A stretch of 64,000 nucleotides of DNA from Streptomyces verrucosisporus. GTDB lineage: Bacteria > Actinomycetota > Actinomycetes > Streptomycetales > Streptomycetaceae. Position 1 is the stretch's first letter, and every line of letters begins with the position of its first letter. Under the pieces are notes generated by a model, which saw nothing but the letters and a program-made list of their open reading frames with translations, had not been told where the DNA came from and did no database searches. This document shows, in pieces, positions 8,896-17,422 of this stretch. The position numbers and the translations under genes are program-made. Location: assembly GCF_017114865.1 (NCBI RefSeq), contig NZ_JADEYH010000001.1, positions 124,001 through 188,000 on the forward strand, read 5' to 3'.

Positions 8896-9315
8896 CGGCA
8901 GACGAGTCGTGCGGGCGGTCGCGGCGGGATCCCTTCCGGGGTGAACGTCGAGGAACGTCCGGGCTCCACAGGGCAGGGTGGTGGGTAACGCCCACCCGGG
9001 GTGACCCGCGGGAAAGTGCCACAGAAAACAGACCGCCGGGGGCCTCACCGCCCCCGGTAAGGGTGAAACGGTGGTGTAAGAGACCACCAGCGCCCAGGGT
9101 GACCTGGGCGGCTCGGTAAACCCCACCCGGAGCAAGGCCAAGAGGGGCCGTCGTGAGACGGCCCTGCGCGGATGTCCGAGGGCGGCCCGCCCGAGTCCGC
9201 GGGTAGACCGCACGAGGCCGGTGGCGACACCGGTCCCAGATGGATGGCCGCCTCCCGGTGGGCCGCGAGGCCCACCGGAGACAGAACCCGGCGTACAGCA
9301 CGGCTCGTCTGCCGC
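8896..9315 (+). ncRNA. rnpB: RNase P RNA, bacterial class A
   Basis: This is the catalytic RNA of RNase P, which matures tRNA 5' ends. The conserved 5' core GAGGAACGTCCGGGCTCCA, the AGGGTGGTGGGTAACGCCC stem, AAAGTGCCACAGAAAACAGA and the 3' GGTAAACCCCACCCGGAGCA are all recognisable in order. The ends are set by the P1 helix: CGGCAGACGAGTCGTGC at 8896-8912 pairs with GCACGGCTCGTCTGCCG at 9298-9314. The length of about 420 nt fits Streptomyces rnpB. Protein reading frames across this stretch are spurious. Confidence 0.95.
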
Positions 9316-9468
9316 CGACCGCTCCTACCCGCCCCTCCCACAGCCGCTGCCGGACGCCGGTGTCGTTTCCGGCCCCTGGCCTGCGCCGGCAGGCCGTGCC
9401 CGAGCCGAAGCACGGGTGCCGCGTCGGGCGGCGTTCGCGCTGTCGGGTGGTCTGGGACGATGGGCCGC

Positions 9469-9801
9469 ATGGACGAGGAAGCCATCCCGATTCTTCACGT
9501 CGAGGACGCCGCCGCGGCGGTGGCGTGGTACGGCCGGCTGGGCTTCACCCGGCAGTGGGAGCATCGCTTCGAACCGGGGCTCCCCGCGTTCGTCGAGGTG
9601 GCCCGCGGCCGGATGAGGCTGTTCCTGTCGGAGCACAGAGGCGACGCCCGCCCCGACACGTTGGTGTACCTCCGCGTCCATGACGTCGACGCCGTCGCGG
9701 ACGAGTTCGGTGTCCAGGCGGAGGACGCCCCGTGGGCCCGCGAGGTCGAGCTGCGTGATCCTGACGGCAACCGGCTGCGGGTGGGCACACCTACGGAGTG
9801 A
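9469..9801 (+). CDS. VOC / glyoxalase-superfamily protein
   Basis: The 110-aa product is a single-module bleomycin-resistance/glyoxalase-like protein: IPILHVEDAAAAVAWYGRLGF opens it, and it ends with EVELRDPDGNRLRVG, the usual last strand with a metal-ligand position. Such small VOC proteins can bind or modify diverse small molecules, so no substrate is assigned. An alternative ATG at 9460 gives three extra residues; both have only a weak GGGA upstream. It stands alone between rnpB and a convergent hydrolase gene. Confidence 0.82.
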   Translation: MDEEAIPILHVEDAAAAVAWYGRLGFTRQWEHRFEPGLPAFVEVARGRMRLFLSEHRGDARPDTLVYLRVHDVDAVADEFGVQAEDAPWAREVELRDPDGNRLRVGTPTE

Positions 9802-9941
9802 ACACTGCCGGCCGGCATGCGGCGGTGAAACCGCGCGGGCGGCGGTACGGATGCGTGTCCGTGAGCACACCGAGAGCCCCGCGAGCCGGTCCCGCGCCTA
9901 CGGCACGGCAGCTTCGCCCCACCGCCGACCGCCGCGCGGGG

Positions 9942-10520
9942 CTACCCGACGCGGTCGAGGAACTTCAGCACGCGCTCCGTGAACAGTGCGGCCGCCTCGC
10001 GGTCGTAGGAGGGCAGACTGCCGTCCGCGAACAGGTGCCGGTCGCCGGGGTAGAGGAAGACCTCGGCGTCACCGACCGTGCGGGCCAGGGCGCGGGCCGC
10101 CTCCAGATCGCCCTCCCCGGCGAAGAACTCGTCGGCCTCCATGCCGTGCACCTGGACCGGAAGACCCTTGGGCCACTCGCCGCCGAACTCGGAGACCGGG
10201 ACGCAGGCGTGGAACAGCAGCGCACCCTTCGCCCCGGGGCGCGTCTGGGCCAGCATCTGCGCGGGCAGGACACCGAGGGAGAACCCCGCGTGGACCACCT
10301 CGCCGGGCAGGTGCTCGGCGGCGGCCCGGCCGCGCTCGGTGATCGTGCCGAACCCTGCCTCCCGCGCGTACGCCGCGCCCTCCGCCATATCGTCGAAGAC
10401 CCGCCCCTCGTACAGGTCCGGCAGGTGGACGGTGTGACCGGCCCCCTCCAGCTCCCGCGCGAACTCCCGCACCCCGGACGTCAGTCCGTGCGTGTGGTGG
10501 AACAGCACTACCTCGGCCAT
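9942..10520 (-). CDS. dienelactone hydrolase family protein
   Basis: The 192-aa protein fits the DLH alpha/beta-hydrolase family in length and motifs: an N-terminal VVLFHHTHGLT strand-turn, a nucleophile elbow at HAGFSLGVLPAQ in which Ser takes the place of the usual DLH Cys, an Asp near MEADEFF, and the C-terminal His in GDRHLF. It probably hydrolyses a small ester or lactone; the substrate is unknown. GGAGGGAG lies directly upstream of the ATG at 10520. It lies 76 bases downstream of the SDR gene on the same strand. Confidence 0.85.
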   Translation of the reverse strand: MAEVVLFHHTHGLTSGVREFARELEGAGHTVHLPDLYEGRVFDDMAEGAAYAREAGFGTITERGRAAAEHLPGEVVHAGFSLGVLPAQMLAQTRPGAKGALLFHACVPVSEFGGEWPKGLPVQVHGMEADEFFAGEGDLEAARALARTVGDAEVFLYPGDRHLFADGSLPSYDREAAALFTERVLKFLDRVG

Positions 10521-10596
10521 ACGGCTCCCTCCGCTGCGGCGGCTCCGGGAGGGGAGTGGAGAACGAGGTACTTCAGCCCGGCCGAGGAGTCTCGGT

Positions 10597-11403
10597 TCAG
10601 GCCGGGGCGTCCGTGCCGGCACCGGTCGGCAGCACCGCTTCCGGTGACTCGGGCAGGGTCTGGCCGCCGTCGACGGTGATGACCTGTCCAGTGATGAACG
10701 ACGCCCGTTCGCCGGCGAGGAACTCCACCGCATCGGCGATCTCCTGCGGCCGGGCGAGGCGGCCCAGGGGAACGGTCGCTGCCATCTGGGCGAGGTAGGC
10801 CTCACCCAACTCCTCAAGCCCCTCGGTCATCACGTTGCCGGGAGCCACCGCGTTCACGGTGATGCCGTACGGGGCGAGTTCCAGCGCGGCCGTACGCATG
10901 AAACCCAGCTGCGCGGCCTTGCTGGCACCGTAGTGGCTCCAGCCCGGAAAGCCCGTGAGCGGGCCCGTGATCGAGGACGTCAGCACGATCCGGCCGCGTC
11001 CCGACTCCCGCAGCAGCGGCACGCACGCCGCGACGGCGAGTATCTGGCTCTCCACGTTGGTGGCGAAGACCTCGCGTACGTCGGCGTGGGTCATGTCCGC
11101 CAGCGGTCTGTTGGGGAAGACGCCGGCGTTGAGGCACAGTACGTCCAGGCCACCGAGCGATGTCCGGGCGGACTCGGCAAGCCGGTGCGCGAAGTCGCGT
11201 TCGGTGACGTCGAGAGCCAGCCCCTCCACGGTCTGTCCGGTGCGGCGCCCGGTTTCCCTGAGGCTCTCCAGCACGTGCTCCGGAACGCTGCGCCCGGTCA
11301 GGAGGACGTCCGCCCCGGCGGTCACGAACGTGGAAGTGATCGCGGCACCGATGCCGCGTGTGCCGCCGACGACGGCGACCTTCGCGGGTAAGGGATTGTC
11401 CAT
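10597..11403 (-). CDS. SDR family oxidoreductase (FabG-like)
   Basis: The 268-aa protein is a classical short-chain dehydrogenase: the NAD(P)-binding GGTRGIGAA motif near residue 13, LNAGVF, the catalytic Ser in LTSSITGP and the YGASK motif, then VNAVAPGNV and the C-terminal ITVDGGQTLPES. The family reduces or oxidises keto and hydroxyl groups; substrate is unknown. The start at 11403 gives a standard N-terminus (MDNPLPAKVAVVGG). It lies between the GNAT gene (118 bases upstream) and the hydrolase gene, all on one strand, so co-transcription is possible. Confidence 0.9.
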   Translation of the reverse strand: MDNPLPAKVAVVGGTRGIGAAITSTFVTAGADVLLTGRSVPEHVLESLRETGRRTGQTVEGLALDVTERDFAHRLAESARTSLGGLDVLCLNAGVFPNRPLADMTHADVREVFATNVESQILAVAACVPLLRESGRGRIVLTSSITGPLTGFPGWSHYGASKAAQLGFMRTAALELAPYGITVNAVAPGNVMTEGLEELGEAYLAQMAATVPLGRLARPQEIADAVEFLAGERASFITGQVITVDGGQTLPESPEAVLPTGAGTDAPA

Positions 11404-11521
11404 ATGTGCAGCCCCGTCTCCTGTGTGTGAGTGAAGGATGTCCCGCCGTGAGCGGCGCCATGCCCGGTTCCGGAGCACTGGGCGATGTATGGGCCGTGCA
11501 GGGCTGCGCCGCACGTGGTGA

Positions 11522-12055
11522 TCAGTCGGGCAGCGGCAGTTCGGCGAGCATCACCGCGAAGAGTGGTGAGTCGGCGAAGGGCTGCTGCTCGCCGACCTTC
11601 CGGTAGCCCCAGGACTCGTACAACGCCTGCACCTTGGGGCGCCTGACGTCCACGGAGAGGACGGCCAGGTCCTCGTCGTGCTTCGCCAGCAACCCGTGGT
11701 GCAGGAGCCGGGAGGCACCGGTCCTGCGCCAGCGCGGGCGCATCATCAACTCCGAGAGAGCGAAGGTGCGGGACGCCTCGGGCGCCGGGTCCAGGAACTC
11801 CCGCCACCACTCGCGGCCGGGGGTGGCGGGAGCGCCGTACGCGTAGCCCACCGGCTCCTCGCCGTCATAGCCGATCACGCAGGAGAAGCCGGGATTGCCG
11901 CCCCAGTGGTCCACGAACCAGGGGAAGCGCTGAACGAACGGGTCGTCCAGCCGGTCCGTGTAGGCGTCGGCGTGCACGTCCAGAAGGGTCTGCCGGATGC
12001 GCGGAAGGTCCTCATGGGTGTAATGGCGCAGGTCCAGGCCGGTGGCGGTCGTCAT
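11522..12055 (-). CDS. GNAT family N-acetyltransferase
   Basis: The 177-aa protein has a GNAT fold: LRHYTHEDLPRIRQTLLDVH at the N-terminus, a central SELMMRPRWRRTGASRLLHHGLL corresponding to the acetyl-CoA motif A (R/Q-x2-G/A-x-G/A, here degenerate as RRTGAS), and a C-terminal ALYESWGYRKVG. Its ATG overlaps the stop of the XRE regulator gene (ATGA), indicating translational coupling. This regulator-plus-acetyltransferase pairing is frequent in Streptomyces; the acceptor substrate is unknown. Confidence 0.85.
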   Translation of the reverse strand: MTTATGLDLRHYTHEDLPRIRQTLLDVHADAYTDRLDDPFVQRFPWFVDHWGGNPGFSCVIGYDGEEPVGYAYGAPATPGREWWREFLDPAPEASRTFALSELMMRPRWRRTGASRLLHHGLLAKHDEDLAVLSVDVRRPKVQALYESWGYRKVGEQQPFADSPLFAVMLAELPLPD

Positions 12056-13353
12056 ACCAGGCTCCATTCGTCGCGGTGGCGGTCGGCCCACTCCCGCGCG
12101 GTGGCGGAGTCGGAAGCGATGGTGATCAGGTCGCGGTGGAAGCCGCCGAGCAGGGAACGCATCCTTCCCGGGAGAGGGCCGCCGTCCATCAGGTCGAAGA
12201 CCGTCTCGGCGGTGGCGCACGCCTGCTCGACATCGTGCTGGTGGAGTTGTGCCAGGGCGAGCCATGCCGTGCCCATGGCCCGGTTGCGGCGGAACCGGGC
12301 AGGGGTGGCGGCCAGGTCCCGGTGAGAGGCGGCCTCGGCCTTGGCCGGATCACCGAGTCGGCCGTGAATGATCGAGGTGAGTCCGTACAACTCCCCAGGG
12401 CCGTAGAAGACGGCCCAACTCGGCCGGGATACTTGCAGATCGGCCTTGGCCAGGGCCTCTTCGGCATATCCGAGAGACCGCAGGGCGGCTTGGCGGTCAC
12501 CGAGATAGGCGTGACCGGTTGCGGTGCGGGCGTGGGCGAGTGAGGCGAAGAACGGATCACGGCGGGCGGCGGTGGTGGTCTGTGCCGCCTGCGCGGCGCC
12601 CACGACCTGCGTGTAGTTCCCGCTCTCACGGGCCAGCATCGCGTACGAGTTCCACACCCTCAGCTCCGCAGTGTGGTTCCTGGACATACGTGACAGGTAC
12701 AGCGCGCGATCCAGATACTGCTGAGCCTGCTTGCGGTGGCGGGCATCGATCGCGGACCAGGCGGCGGCTGCCGTGTAGTCGGCCGCCACGCCGAACAGGC
12801 GTTGCCTCACGCGCTGGGAGGCCGCCCGCTCCTGCAACTTCAGCGCCTGGTCGGCGCCGGACAGAGCCGCCCGTTCCAGGCTCTCGTGCCCGCCCCGAGT
12901 GTGGTCCAGAGTGGTCAGGGACTCCAGCCCCTCGCGGAGCCGGATCACGTCGGAGGTGCCGACGGAGGACGGCCGGGCGGCGGCGACCAGGGGGACGGCT
13001 GCGGCGGTCGTCCCGGTGGTGGCGGTGAGGAAGTGACGGCGTCGCACGGGCTCCTCCTGCTCCGGTGAGGGCGCGGTGCCGCACCTGCCCGCCGGAGGTG
13101 TGAAGCCCAACTCCTCGACGGCGCGACCGAACACCGCTTCTAAAGCCTGCCTCTGCCGAGCATGCGGCCAAACCGTCTTTCCGGCCAGCCAGTTGCGCAC
13201 CGTCCGGTCGCTGACGGTGCCCTCGTGCCCGTCGGCGCGCAGCCGGAAGTTGACGGCCTCGGCCAACTCCTCCTGGGTGAGGCCCGCTTCGAGCATGTGA
13301 CTTCTGAGGTTCTGGTTCCTCTGCACTGACCCAAAGTAGCCATTCGGAGGCAC
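12052..13353 (-). CDS. XRE-family regulator with TPR-like C-terminal region
   Basis: The 433-aa protein has an N-terminal helix-turn-helix (about residues 14-75, LRSHMLEAGLTQEELAEAVN ... TVRNWLAGK), a short Arg-rich stretch with RRRHFLTATTG that resembles a Tat motif but is internal, and a long alpha-helical TPR-like region. Proteins of this build act as DNA-binding regulators whose helical repeats bind a ligand or partner. No Shine-Dalgarno is visible before the ATG at 13353, so the mRNA may be leaderless or the start may be the GTG nine codons in. It is followed by the overlapping GNAT gene. Confidence 0.85.
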   Translation of the reverse strand: MPPNGYFGSVQRNQNLRSHMLEAGLTQEELAEAVNFRLRADGHEGTVSDRTVRNWLAGKTVWPHARQRQALEAVFGRAVEELGFTPPAGRCGTAPSPEQEEPVRRRHFLTATTGTTAAAVPLVAAARPSSVGTSDVIRLREGLESLTTLDHTRGGHESLERAALSGADQALKLQERAASQRVRQRLFGVAADYTAAAAWSAIDARHRKQAQQYLDRALYLSRMSRNHTAELRVWNSYAMLARESGNYTQVVGAAQAAQTTTAARRDPFFASLAHARTATGHAYLGDRQAALRSLGYAEEALAKADLQVSRPSWAVFYGPGELYGLTSIIHGRLGDPAKAEAASHRDLAATPARFRRNRAMGTAWLALAQLHQHDVEQACATAETVFDLMDGGPLPGRMRSLLGGFHRDLITIASDSATAREWADRHRDEWSLV

Positions 13354-13520
13354 TGCGTAGAAGTCGATGAGGGGAAATTTCCGGTTGAGACGGTCCGTAG
13401 GGCTCCGGCTTTTCCTTATCCCCCGCAGTGCGCGGCCGTTGACTGGGCGAGACAGGAGCCGCGGGCCCGCCCGGGGGAGCGGGAGACGGCGGCCGGATCC
13501 CGGTAGTTCGGAACGAGGCG

Positions 13521-13769
13521 ATGACGACGACGATGACCACGACCGCAGGCGGCCCCGCGTCCACCGGAGCGTCCTCCTGGCCGGCGGTCGGTATACGGGT
13601 CCTGGACACCGGGACGGGGCGCGTCGCGGTGGTCCTGCTTCTGCGGGACGCCTCCGGGAAGGTCTACACCGAGGGTGCGGGCCGCCCGGCGCGGGCTCTG
13701 CTGCGGTGCGAGGGCAGGCGCGAGCCGCGCTGGTGGGCCGAGGTCGGCGACCTCAGGAGCGTGCGGTGA
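13521..13769 (+). CDS. small hypothetical protein, first of three overlapping genes
   Basis: The 82-aa product begins MTTTMTTTAGG and carries two short beta-strand-rich segments (GIRVLDTGTGRVAVVLLLRD and RWWAEVGDLRSV). I do not recognise the family, but the pairing of GRVAVV and a terminal acidic WWAEV strand is also seen in the next product, suggesting related small modules. GAGG lies close to the ATG. Its TGA overlaps a GTG start as GTGA, so it is coupled to the next gene. It is downstream of a 167-base divergent intergenic region. Confidence 0.6.
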   Translation: MTTTMTTTAGGPASTGASSWPAVGIRVLDTGTGRVAVVLLLRDASGKVYTEGAGRPARALLRCEGRREPRWWAEVGDLRSVR

Positions 13770-14016
13770 GGGCGGCCGGGCGGGAGATCGGGCTGGGGCA
13801 CCGGGACCACCCGCTGCTGGGGCGGACCGTGCTGGACACCGCCACCGGGCGGACCGGGGTCCTGCGGGCGGTCTGCCCCGAGCCGGATGGCACCGCCGTG
13901 TGCACGGGATCGGCGTTCCGGCCGGGGAGCGGCCCGCCGGTGGCGTGGCTGGCCCCGGTCGGGGCGGCGTGGAGTGGACCACCGAGCCGGAGGCGATCCG
14001 GGAGGTGGCCGGGTGA
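13766..14016 (+). pseudogene. small gene with apparent one-base frameshift
   Basis: From the GTG at 13766 (GTGA overlap with the previous gene) the frame reads REIGLGHRDHPLLGRTVLDTATGRTGVLRAV ... PVAWLAPVG and then becomes non-coding. The coding signal resumes in another frame as GVEWTTEPEAIREVAG followed by TGA at 14014-14016, which again overlaps a GTG. One extra G in the G-run near 13965 would join the two halves into an 83-aa protein. Either the gene is broken or the assembly has an indel here. The intact overlaps on both sides argue for the joined reading. Confidence 0.5.
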
Positions 14017-14261
14017 GCGCCCGCCACCGTGCTCTTCGCGCTCCCCGCGCTCCTCGGTCTCTCCGCCTGCCGGAGCCGGACGGCATCGTGGCCGGAGCCG
14101 TCCTCGCCGCCGCGAACGTGCTCGGTCTCGGGGGCGTGGCCGGCTCCGCGGGGATCGTGCCGACCTTTCCCGGCGCGCTGCCCGTCACCGTCCTCGACGA
14201 CGACGCACCCGTGTCCGGACGGGGGCCGCTTACGGGGGCCAGGGAGACGGAGAGGCGGTGA
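14013..14261 (+). pseudogene. small membrane-type gene, probably frameshifted
   Basis: The frame from the GTG at 14013 has poor third-position G/C for its first 18 codons. A neighbouring frame over the same bases reads VLFALPALLGLSA, a typical membrane segment. From about 14075 the first frame is clearly coding: LPEPDGIVAGAVLAAANVLGLGG then a hydrophilic tail. A one-base deletion in the CC run near 14072 would explain this. The intended product is probably a small protein with two membrane segments. Function is unknown. Confidence 0.4.
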
Positions 14262-14282
14262 CGGCCGGCTGTGCCCCGCGCC

Positions 14283-14318
14283 CGTCCCGCCCCCGCTCGG
14301 GAACGCGGGGGCGGGACG
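14283..14318. terminator. bidirectional-type terminator hairpin
   Basis: A perfect 14-bp stem (14283-14296 and 14305-14318, arms beginning CGTCCCGCCCCCGC) with an eight-base loop lies between the convergent small-gene operon and the ALF-repeat gene, where a shared terminator is expected. Confidence 0.7.
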
Positions 14319-14351
14319 GCCCGTCAGATGCGGTGCCGGCCGGGCCGGGTG

Positions 14352-15107
14352 TCAGGCGTCCACCTCGTACCGCCCGGTCTCCAGGAAGTACCGCAGCTCC
14401 TCCGGGGTGCCGTCGATGACCTCCTCGGCGGCCTCACGCAGCGCGTCGCTGATGGTCGGGTCCGCCAGGATGCGGGCGACGGCGACGCGGTCGTCCTCGG
14501 CTTGAGCGAGGCGGTAGCCGGTCTCCAGGAAGGCGCGGAGGGCTTCGGGGCTGCCGTCGTTGAGGGTTTCGTTGATTTCGCGGATGACGGCTTTGTCGCC
14601 GTTCTGTTGTGCCTGGTGGAGGAGGCGGAAGATGGCGACGCGGTCGTCCTCGGCTTGTGCGAGGCGGTAGCCGGTTTCGAGGAAGGCGCGGAGGGCTTCG
14701 GGGCTGCCGTCGTTGAGGGTTTCGTTGATTTCGCGGATGACGGCTTTGTCGCCGTTCTGTTGTGCCTGGTGGAGGAGGCGGAAGATGGCGACGCGGTCGT
14801 CCTCGGCTTGTGCGAGGCGGTAGCCGGTCTTGAGGAACTCCCGCATGTCCTCCACGGTGCCGTCGAGGGCCTCGTTGGCCTCCCGGACGACCCCTTTGCC
14901 GGAGTCCTCGTCGGCCAGGATCCGCAGGATCGCGATGCGCAGCTCCTCCTCCGACATCTCGTCCACCGGCTTGTCGGACGCGGCCGTCGTGGCCGTCGCG
15001 GTCGCCGGTGCGGCCGCGGGGTCGGCCGCTAAGGCCGGGCCGGTGAGGAGCAGGGCCGGTGTCAGGGCGGCGGCCGCGACGAGCAGCGTGGCGCGGGTCG
15101 GTCTCAT
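14352..15107 (-). CDS. secreted ALF-repeat protein
   Basis: The 251-aa protein has a Sec signal peptide (MRPTRATLLVAAAALTPALL ... ALAADP) and a series of short ALF repeats built on A-I-x-R-I-L-x-D and E-A-L-x-x-G-T/S-x-E-x-L-x-x-F-L-x-T-G-Y. These repeats occur in many secreted actinobacterial proteins, sometimes next to toxin domains; here no toxin domain follows. GGAGG lies eight bases before the ATG at 15107. Two of the repeats are almost identical at DNA level and use more T-ending codons than the neighbours, pointing to recent duplication. Confidence 0.85.
   Translation of the reverse strand: MRPTRATLLVAAAALTPALLLTGPALAADPAAAPATATATTAASDKPVDEMSEEELRIAILRILADEDSGKGVVREANEALDGTVEDMREFLKTGYRLAQAEDDRVAIFRLLHQAQQNGDKAVIREINETLNDGSPEALRAFLETGYRLAQAEDDRVAIFRLLHQAQQNGDKAVIREINETLNDGSPEALRAFLETGYRLAQAEDDRVAVARILADPTISDALREAAEEVIDGTPEELRYFLETGRYEVDA
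14482..14787. repeat. tandem 153-bp repeat inside the ALF-repeat gene
   Basis: Units 14482-14634 and 14635-14787 differ at only three positions and encode the same 51 residues beginning TGYRLAQAEDDRVAIFRLLH. A third copy begins at 14788 but diverges after about 45 bases. Near-identity of synonymous sites means recent tandem duplication or gene conversion. Confidence 0.9.
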
Positions 15108-15353
15108 GAACGTGTCCTCCGTGGTTCGTGCCGTCGGTGGGAGGATCATCGCCGCCGCGCGCCGCCGGGATCACTACCGGGACCGGGCAGTCTTCGCCGA
15201 TCTTCGTTGCCGTCCTCGCGCCGGTGCGCCGGGCTTCCCCTTCACTCCTTCGGCTGACGCTCAGCCCTCCGCGCCGTTCCCCCGCGCGCCCGCCGTTACC
15301 GTGCGCACGGGGTGGGCGCCGCCGCTACGGTGGAGATCGGAAGGAGATCCGTG

Positions 15354-15944
15354 ATGACCATGGCCATCGATCGGTCCGCACAGACGAACGGCTCCGCGCA
15401 GATGAGCGTCGAGGAGTTCGAGCAGCTCGAAGCCGCCGCCCCGCAGGCGGTGAAGCTGGAATTCGTACGTGGAGAGCTGAGGGTCAAGCCGGCGCCGGAC
15501 GGGGATCACGGAGAGATCATCAGGTGGCTGCTCAAGCGGTGCATGGTGCAGCGGCCCGAGCTGTATCTGTATCCGGAGCAGGGGCTCATCGTGGAGGAGT
15601 ACGGCAGTGGCCGGGCCCGGCCGGACGGGGTGCTGGCCCCGGAGATGTACTTCGCCGGGCGCGGCGAGTGGTCGGACCCCGCCGGTGTGCTGATGGCCGT
15701 GGAGGTCACCTCCACCCGGCCCGGCAGGGACCGTACCGAGAAGCCCGACGGGTACGCGGCAGCCGGCATCCCGGTGTACCTGCTGGTGGACCGCGAACGC
15801 CATGAGCTCGTCGTGCACTCCAACCCGGAGAAGGGCCGCTACCGGGACGTGCACACCACGGCCGGTCTCGGCGAGGAGCTGCGGCTGCCCGACCCGGTGG
15901 GGATCGTGCTGGAGACCGGCGAACTCAAGGAGCTGATGGCCTGA
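15354..15944 (+). CDS. Uma2 family (DUF820) putative endonuclease
   Basis: The 196-aa protein matches the Uma2/DUF820 family, a PD-(D/E)XK-like fold: KLEFVRGELRVKP, HGEIIRWLL, ARPDGVLAPE with the catalytic Asp, AVEVTSTRPGRDRTEKPDGY containing E-V-x..K, and GIPVYLLVDRE. Uma2 proteins are abundant in Streptomyces and cyanobacteria; the target is unknown and nuclease activity is inferred from the fold. GGAAGGAG precedes the start; ATG at 15354 is chosen, with GTG at 15351 possible. It stands alone. Confidence 0.88.
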   Translation: MTMAIDRSAQTNGSAQMSVEEFEQLEAAAPQAVKLEFVRGELRVKPAPDGDHGEIIRWLLKRCMVQRPELYLYPEQGLIVEEYGSGRARPDGVLAPEMYFAGRGEWSDPAGVLMAVEVTSTRPGRDRTEKPDGYAAAGIPVYLLVDRERHELVVHSNPEKGRYRDVHTTAGLGEELRLPDPVGIVLETGELKELMA

Positions 15945-16068
15945 CGGCCCGGGTACGCGTCCGGGCCGCCGCCGTCCGCACCGCCGTCGTACGCGCGCCG
16001 GAACGGCGGTCCCCGTCCCGGCGCCGGTAACCGCCGATAATGCCGGTACGCGACGGAAGGAGTACCCC

Positions 16069-16527
16069 ATGAGCTCCGAGGCGTTCAGGGACCACGGGCC
16101 GCGCCCCCACGCGCTGGACATCGAGCAGGCGACCCTGACCAACGACCGCTTCCGCACCACCCTGTGGACCGGCACCACCCTCCAGCTGACGTTGATGAGC
16201 ATCGAGCCGGGCGGCGAGATCGGACTGGAGATGCACATCGACCGCGACCAGTTCTTGCGGGTGGAGGCCGGGCGGGGCCGGGTGCTGATGGGGCCGGAGC
16301 GGGACCGGATGCCCTTCGACCGCGAGGTCGTCGACGACTGGGTGGTCCTCGTCCCGGCCGGGACCTGGCACAACGTGGTCAACACCGGCGAGGAGCCGCT
16401 GAAGCTGTACTCCCTCTACGCCCCGCCCGAGCACCCGCACGGCGCCGTGCACCGTACGAAGGCCGACTCGGACGCCGCCGAGGAGGCGGAGCGGGCCGAG
16501 GAGCCCGGCGAGTACGCCGGAGAGTGA
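16069..16527 (+). CDS. cupin domain protein
   Basis: The 152-aa protein carries both cupin motifs: G-G-E-I-G-L-E-M-H-I-D-R-D-Q-F with the usual H and E ligand positions (residues about 50-65) and PAGTWHNVVNTGEEPLKLYSLY as motif 2. Cupins of this type are often small isomerases or sensor proteins; the closest named members are mannose-6-phosphate isomerase-like cupins. The last 25 residues are Glu/Ala-rich. GAAGGAG lies six bases before the ATG. No functional partner is evident. Confidence 0.88.
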   Translation: MSSEAFRDHGPRPHALDIEQATLTNDRFRTTLWTGTTLQLTLMSIEPGGEIGLEMHIDRDQFLRVEAGRGRVLMGPERDRMPFDREVVDDWVVLVPAGTWHNVVNTGEEPLKLYSLYAPPEHPHGAVHRTKADSDAAEEAERAEEPGEYAGE

Positions 16528-16631
16528 CCGAAGAACGCCCTTGGCCGCTGCGGGGGTGCGTGCCATGCTCGCGGCACAGCGGGGCCGGGCGGCCGCCGGG
16601 GCGCCCGGACGGGAGGGCGGGAAGGGGCGGC

Positions 16632-17387
16632 ATGGTGGCGGTACGCGGGGTGCTGTTCGACATCGACGACACGCTGTTCGACTACTCCGGATCGGACGAG
16701 GCCGGGCTGCTGGCCCACCTCCAGGCCGAGGGCCTGCTGGACCGTTTTCCCGGGCCGGCCGCGGCCGTCCGGCTCTGGCGGGAGGTCACCCGGGCCGAGT
16801 ACGCCCGCTACACCGCCGGCGAGATCACCTTCGCCGAGCACCGGCGGGCCCGGGTGCGCCGGTTCCTGGCCCGCCTCGGGCAGCCGGACGCGCGGAGCAT
16901 GCCGGACGGGGAGGCCGGAGCCTGGTTCGCCGGCTACACGGCCCGCCGGGACGCGGCCCGCAGGGCCATGGACGGCGCCCCGGCCGTCCTGGCCGAGTTC
17001 GCGCCCCGCTACCGCCTCGGAGCGGTCTCCAACTCCTCACTGCCGCACCAGCGCGAGAAGCTGGAGGCCATCGGCCTGCTGGGGTACTTCGGACAGGCAC
17101 TGGTCTGCTCGGTGGAGCACGGCGAGGCCAAGCCCGCGCCGGGCATCTTCCTCGCCGGCTGCGCCCTGCTGGGCCTGGAGCCGCGCGAGGTGGCCTACGT
17201 CGGCAACGACCACGCGGTCGACGCGGTGGGGGCGCGCGACGCGGGCCTGCACGCGTACTGGCTGGACCGCGGGGACACCGGCTGGGGCGGCAGCCGGGCC
17301 GGGGCGCCCGCCGAGGGCGTGCGCGTCATCCGCTCCCTGACCGAGCTGCCCGCCGCCCTCGCGATGCCCGCAGCGCCCGCCGGCTGA
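16632..17387 (+). CDS. HAD family hydrolase
   Basis: The 251-aa protein is a haloacid-dehalogenase-superfamily phosphatase: motif I is LFDIDDTLFDYSG with the nucleophile Asp at about residue 11, motif II is VSNSS, motif III is the Lys in GEAKPAPGIF, and motif IV is YVGNDHAVDAVGA. An alpha-helical cap lies between motifs I and II. It probably removes phosphate from a small metabolite. AAGGGG lies close to the ATG at 16632. The final 20 residues are Ala/Pro-rich. Confidence 0.9.
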   Translation: MVAVRGVLFDIDDTLFDYSGSDEAGLLAHLQAEGLLDRFPGPAAAVRLWREVTRAEYARYTAGEITFAEHRRARVRRFLARLGQPDARSMPDGEAGAWFAGYTARRDAARRAMDGAPAVLAEFAPRYRLGAVSNSSLPHQREKLEAIGLLGYFGQALVCSVEHGEAKPAPGIFLAGCALLGLEPREVAYVGNDHAVDAVGARDAGLHAYWLDRGDTGWGGSRAGAPAEGVRVIRSLTELPAALAMPAAPAG

Positions 17388-17422
17388 GGGGCGGGGGGAC
17401 GAGGCGGGCGGGCGCACCGCGC

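Noticed and set aside
8643..9460. Several open frames across the rnpB region
   Set aside because: The stretch folds as RNase P RNA with the full conserved core; protein frames there are accidental.
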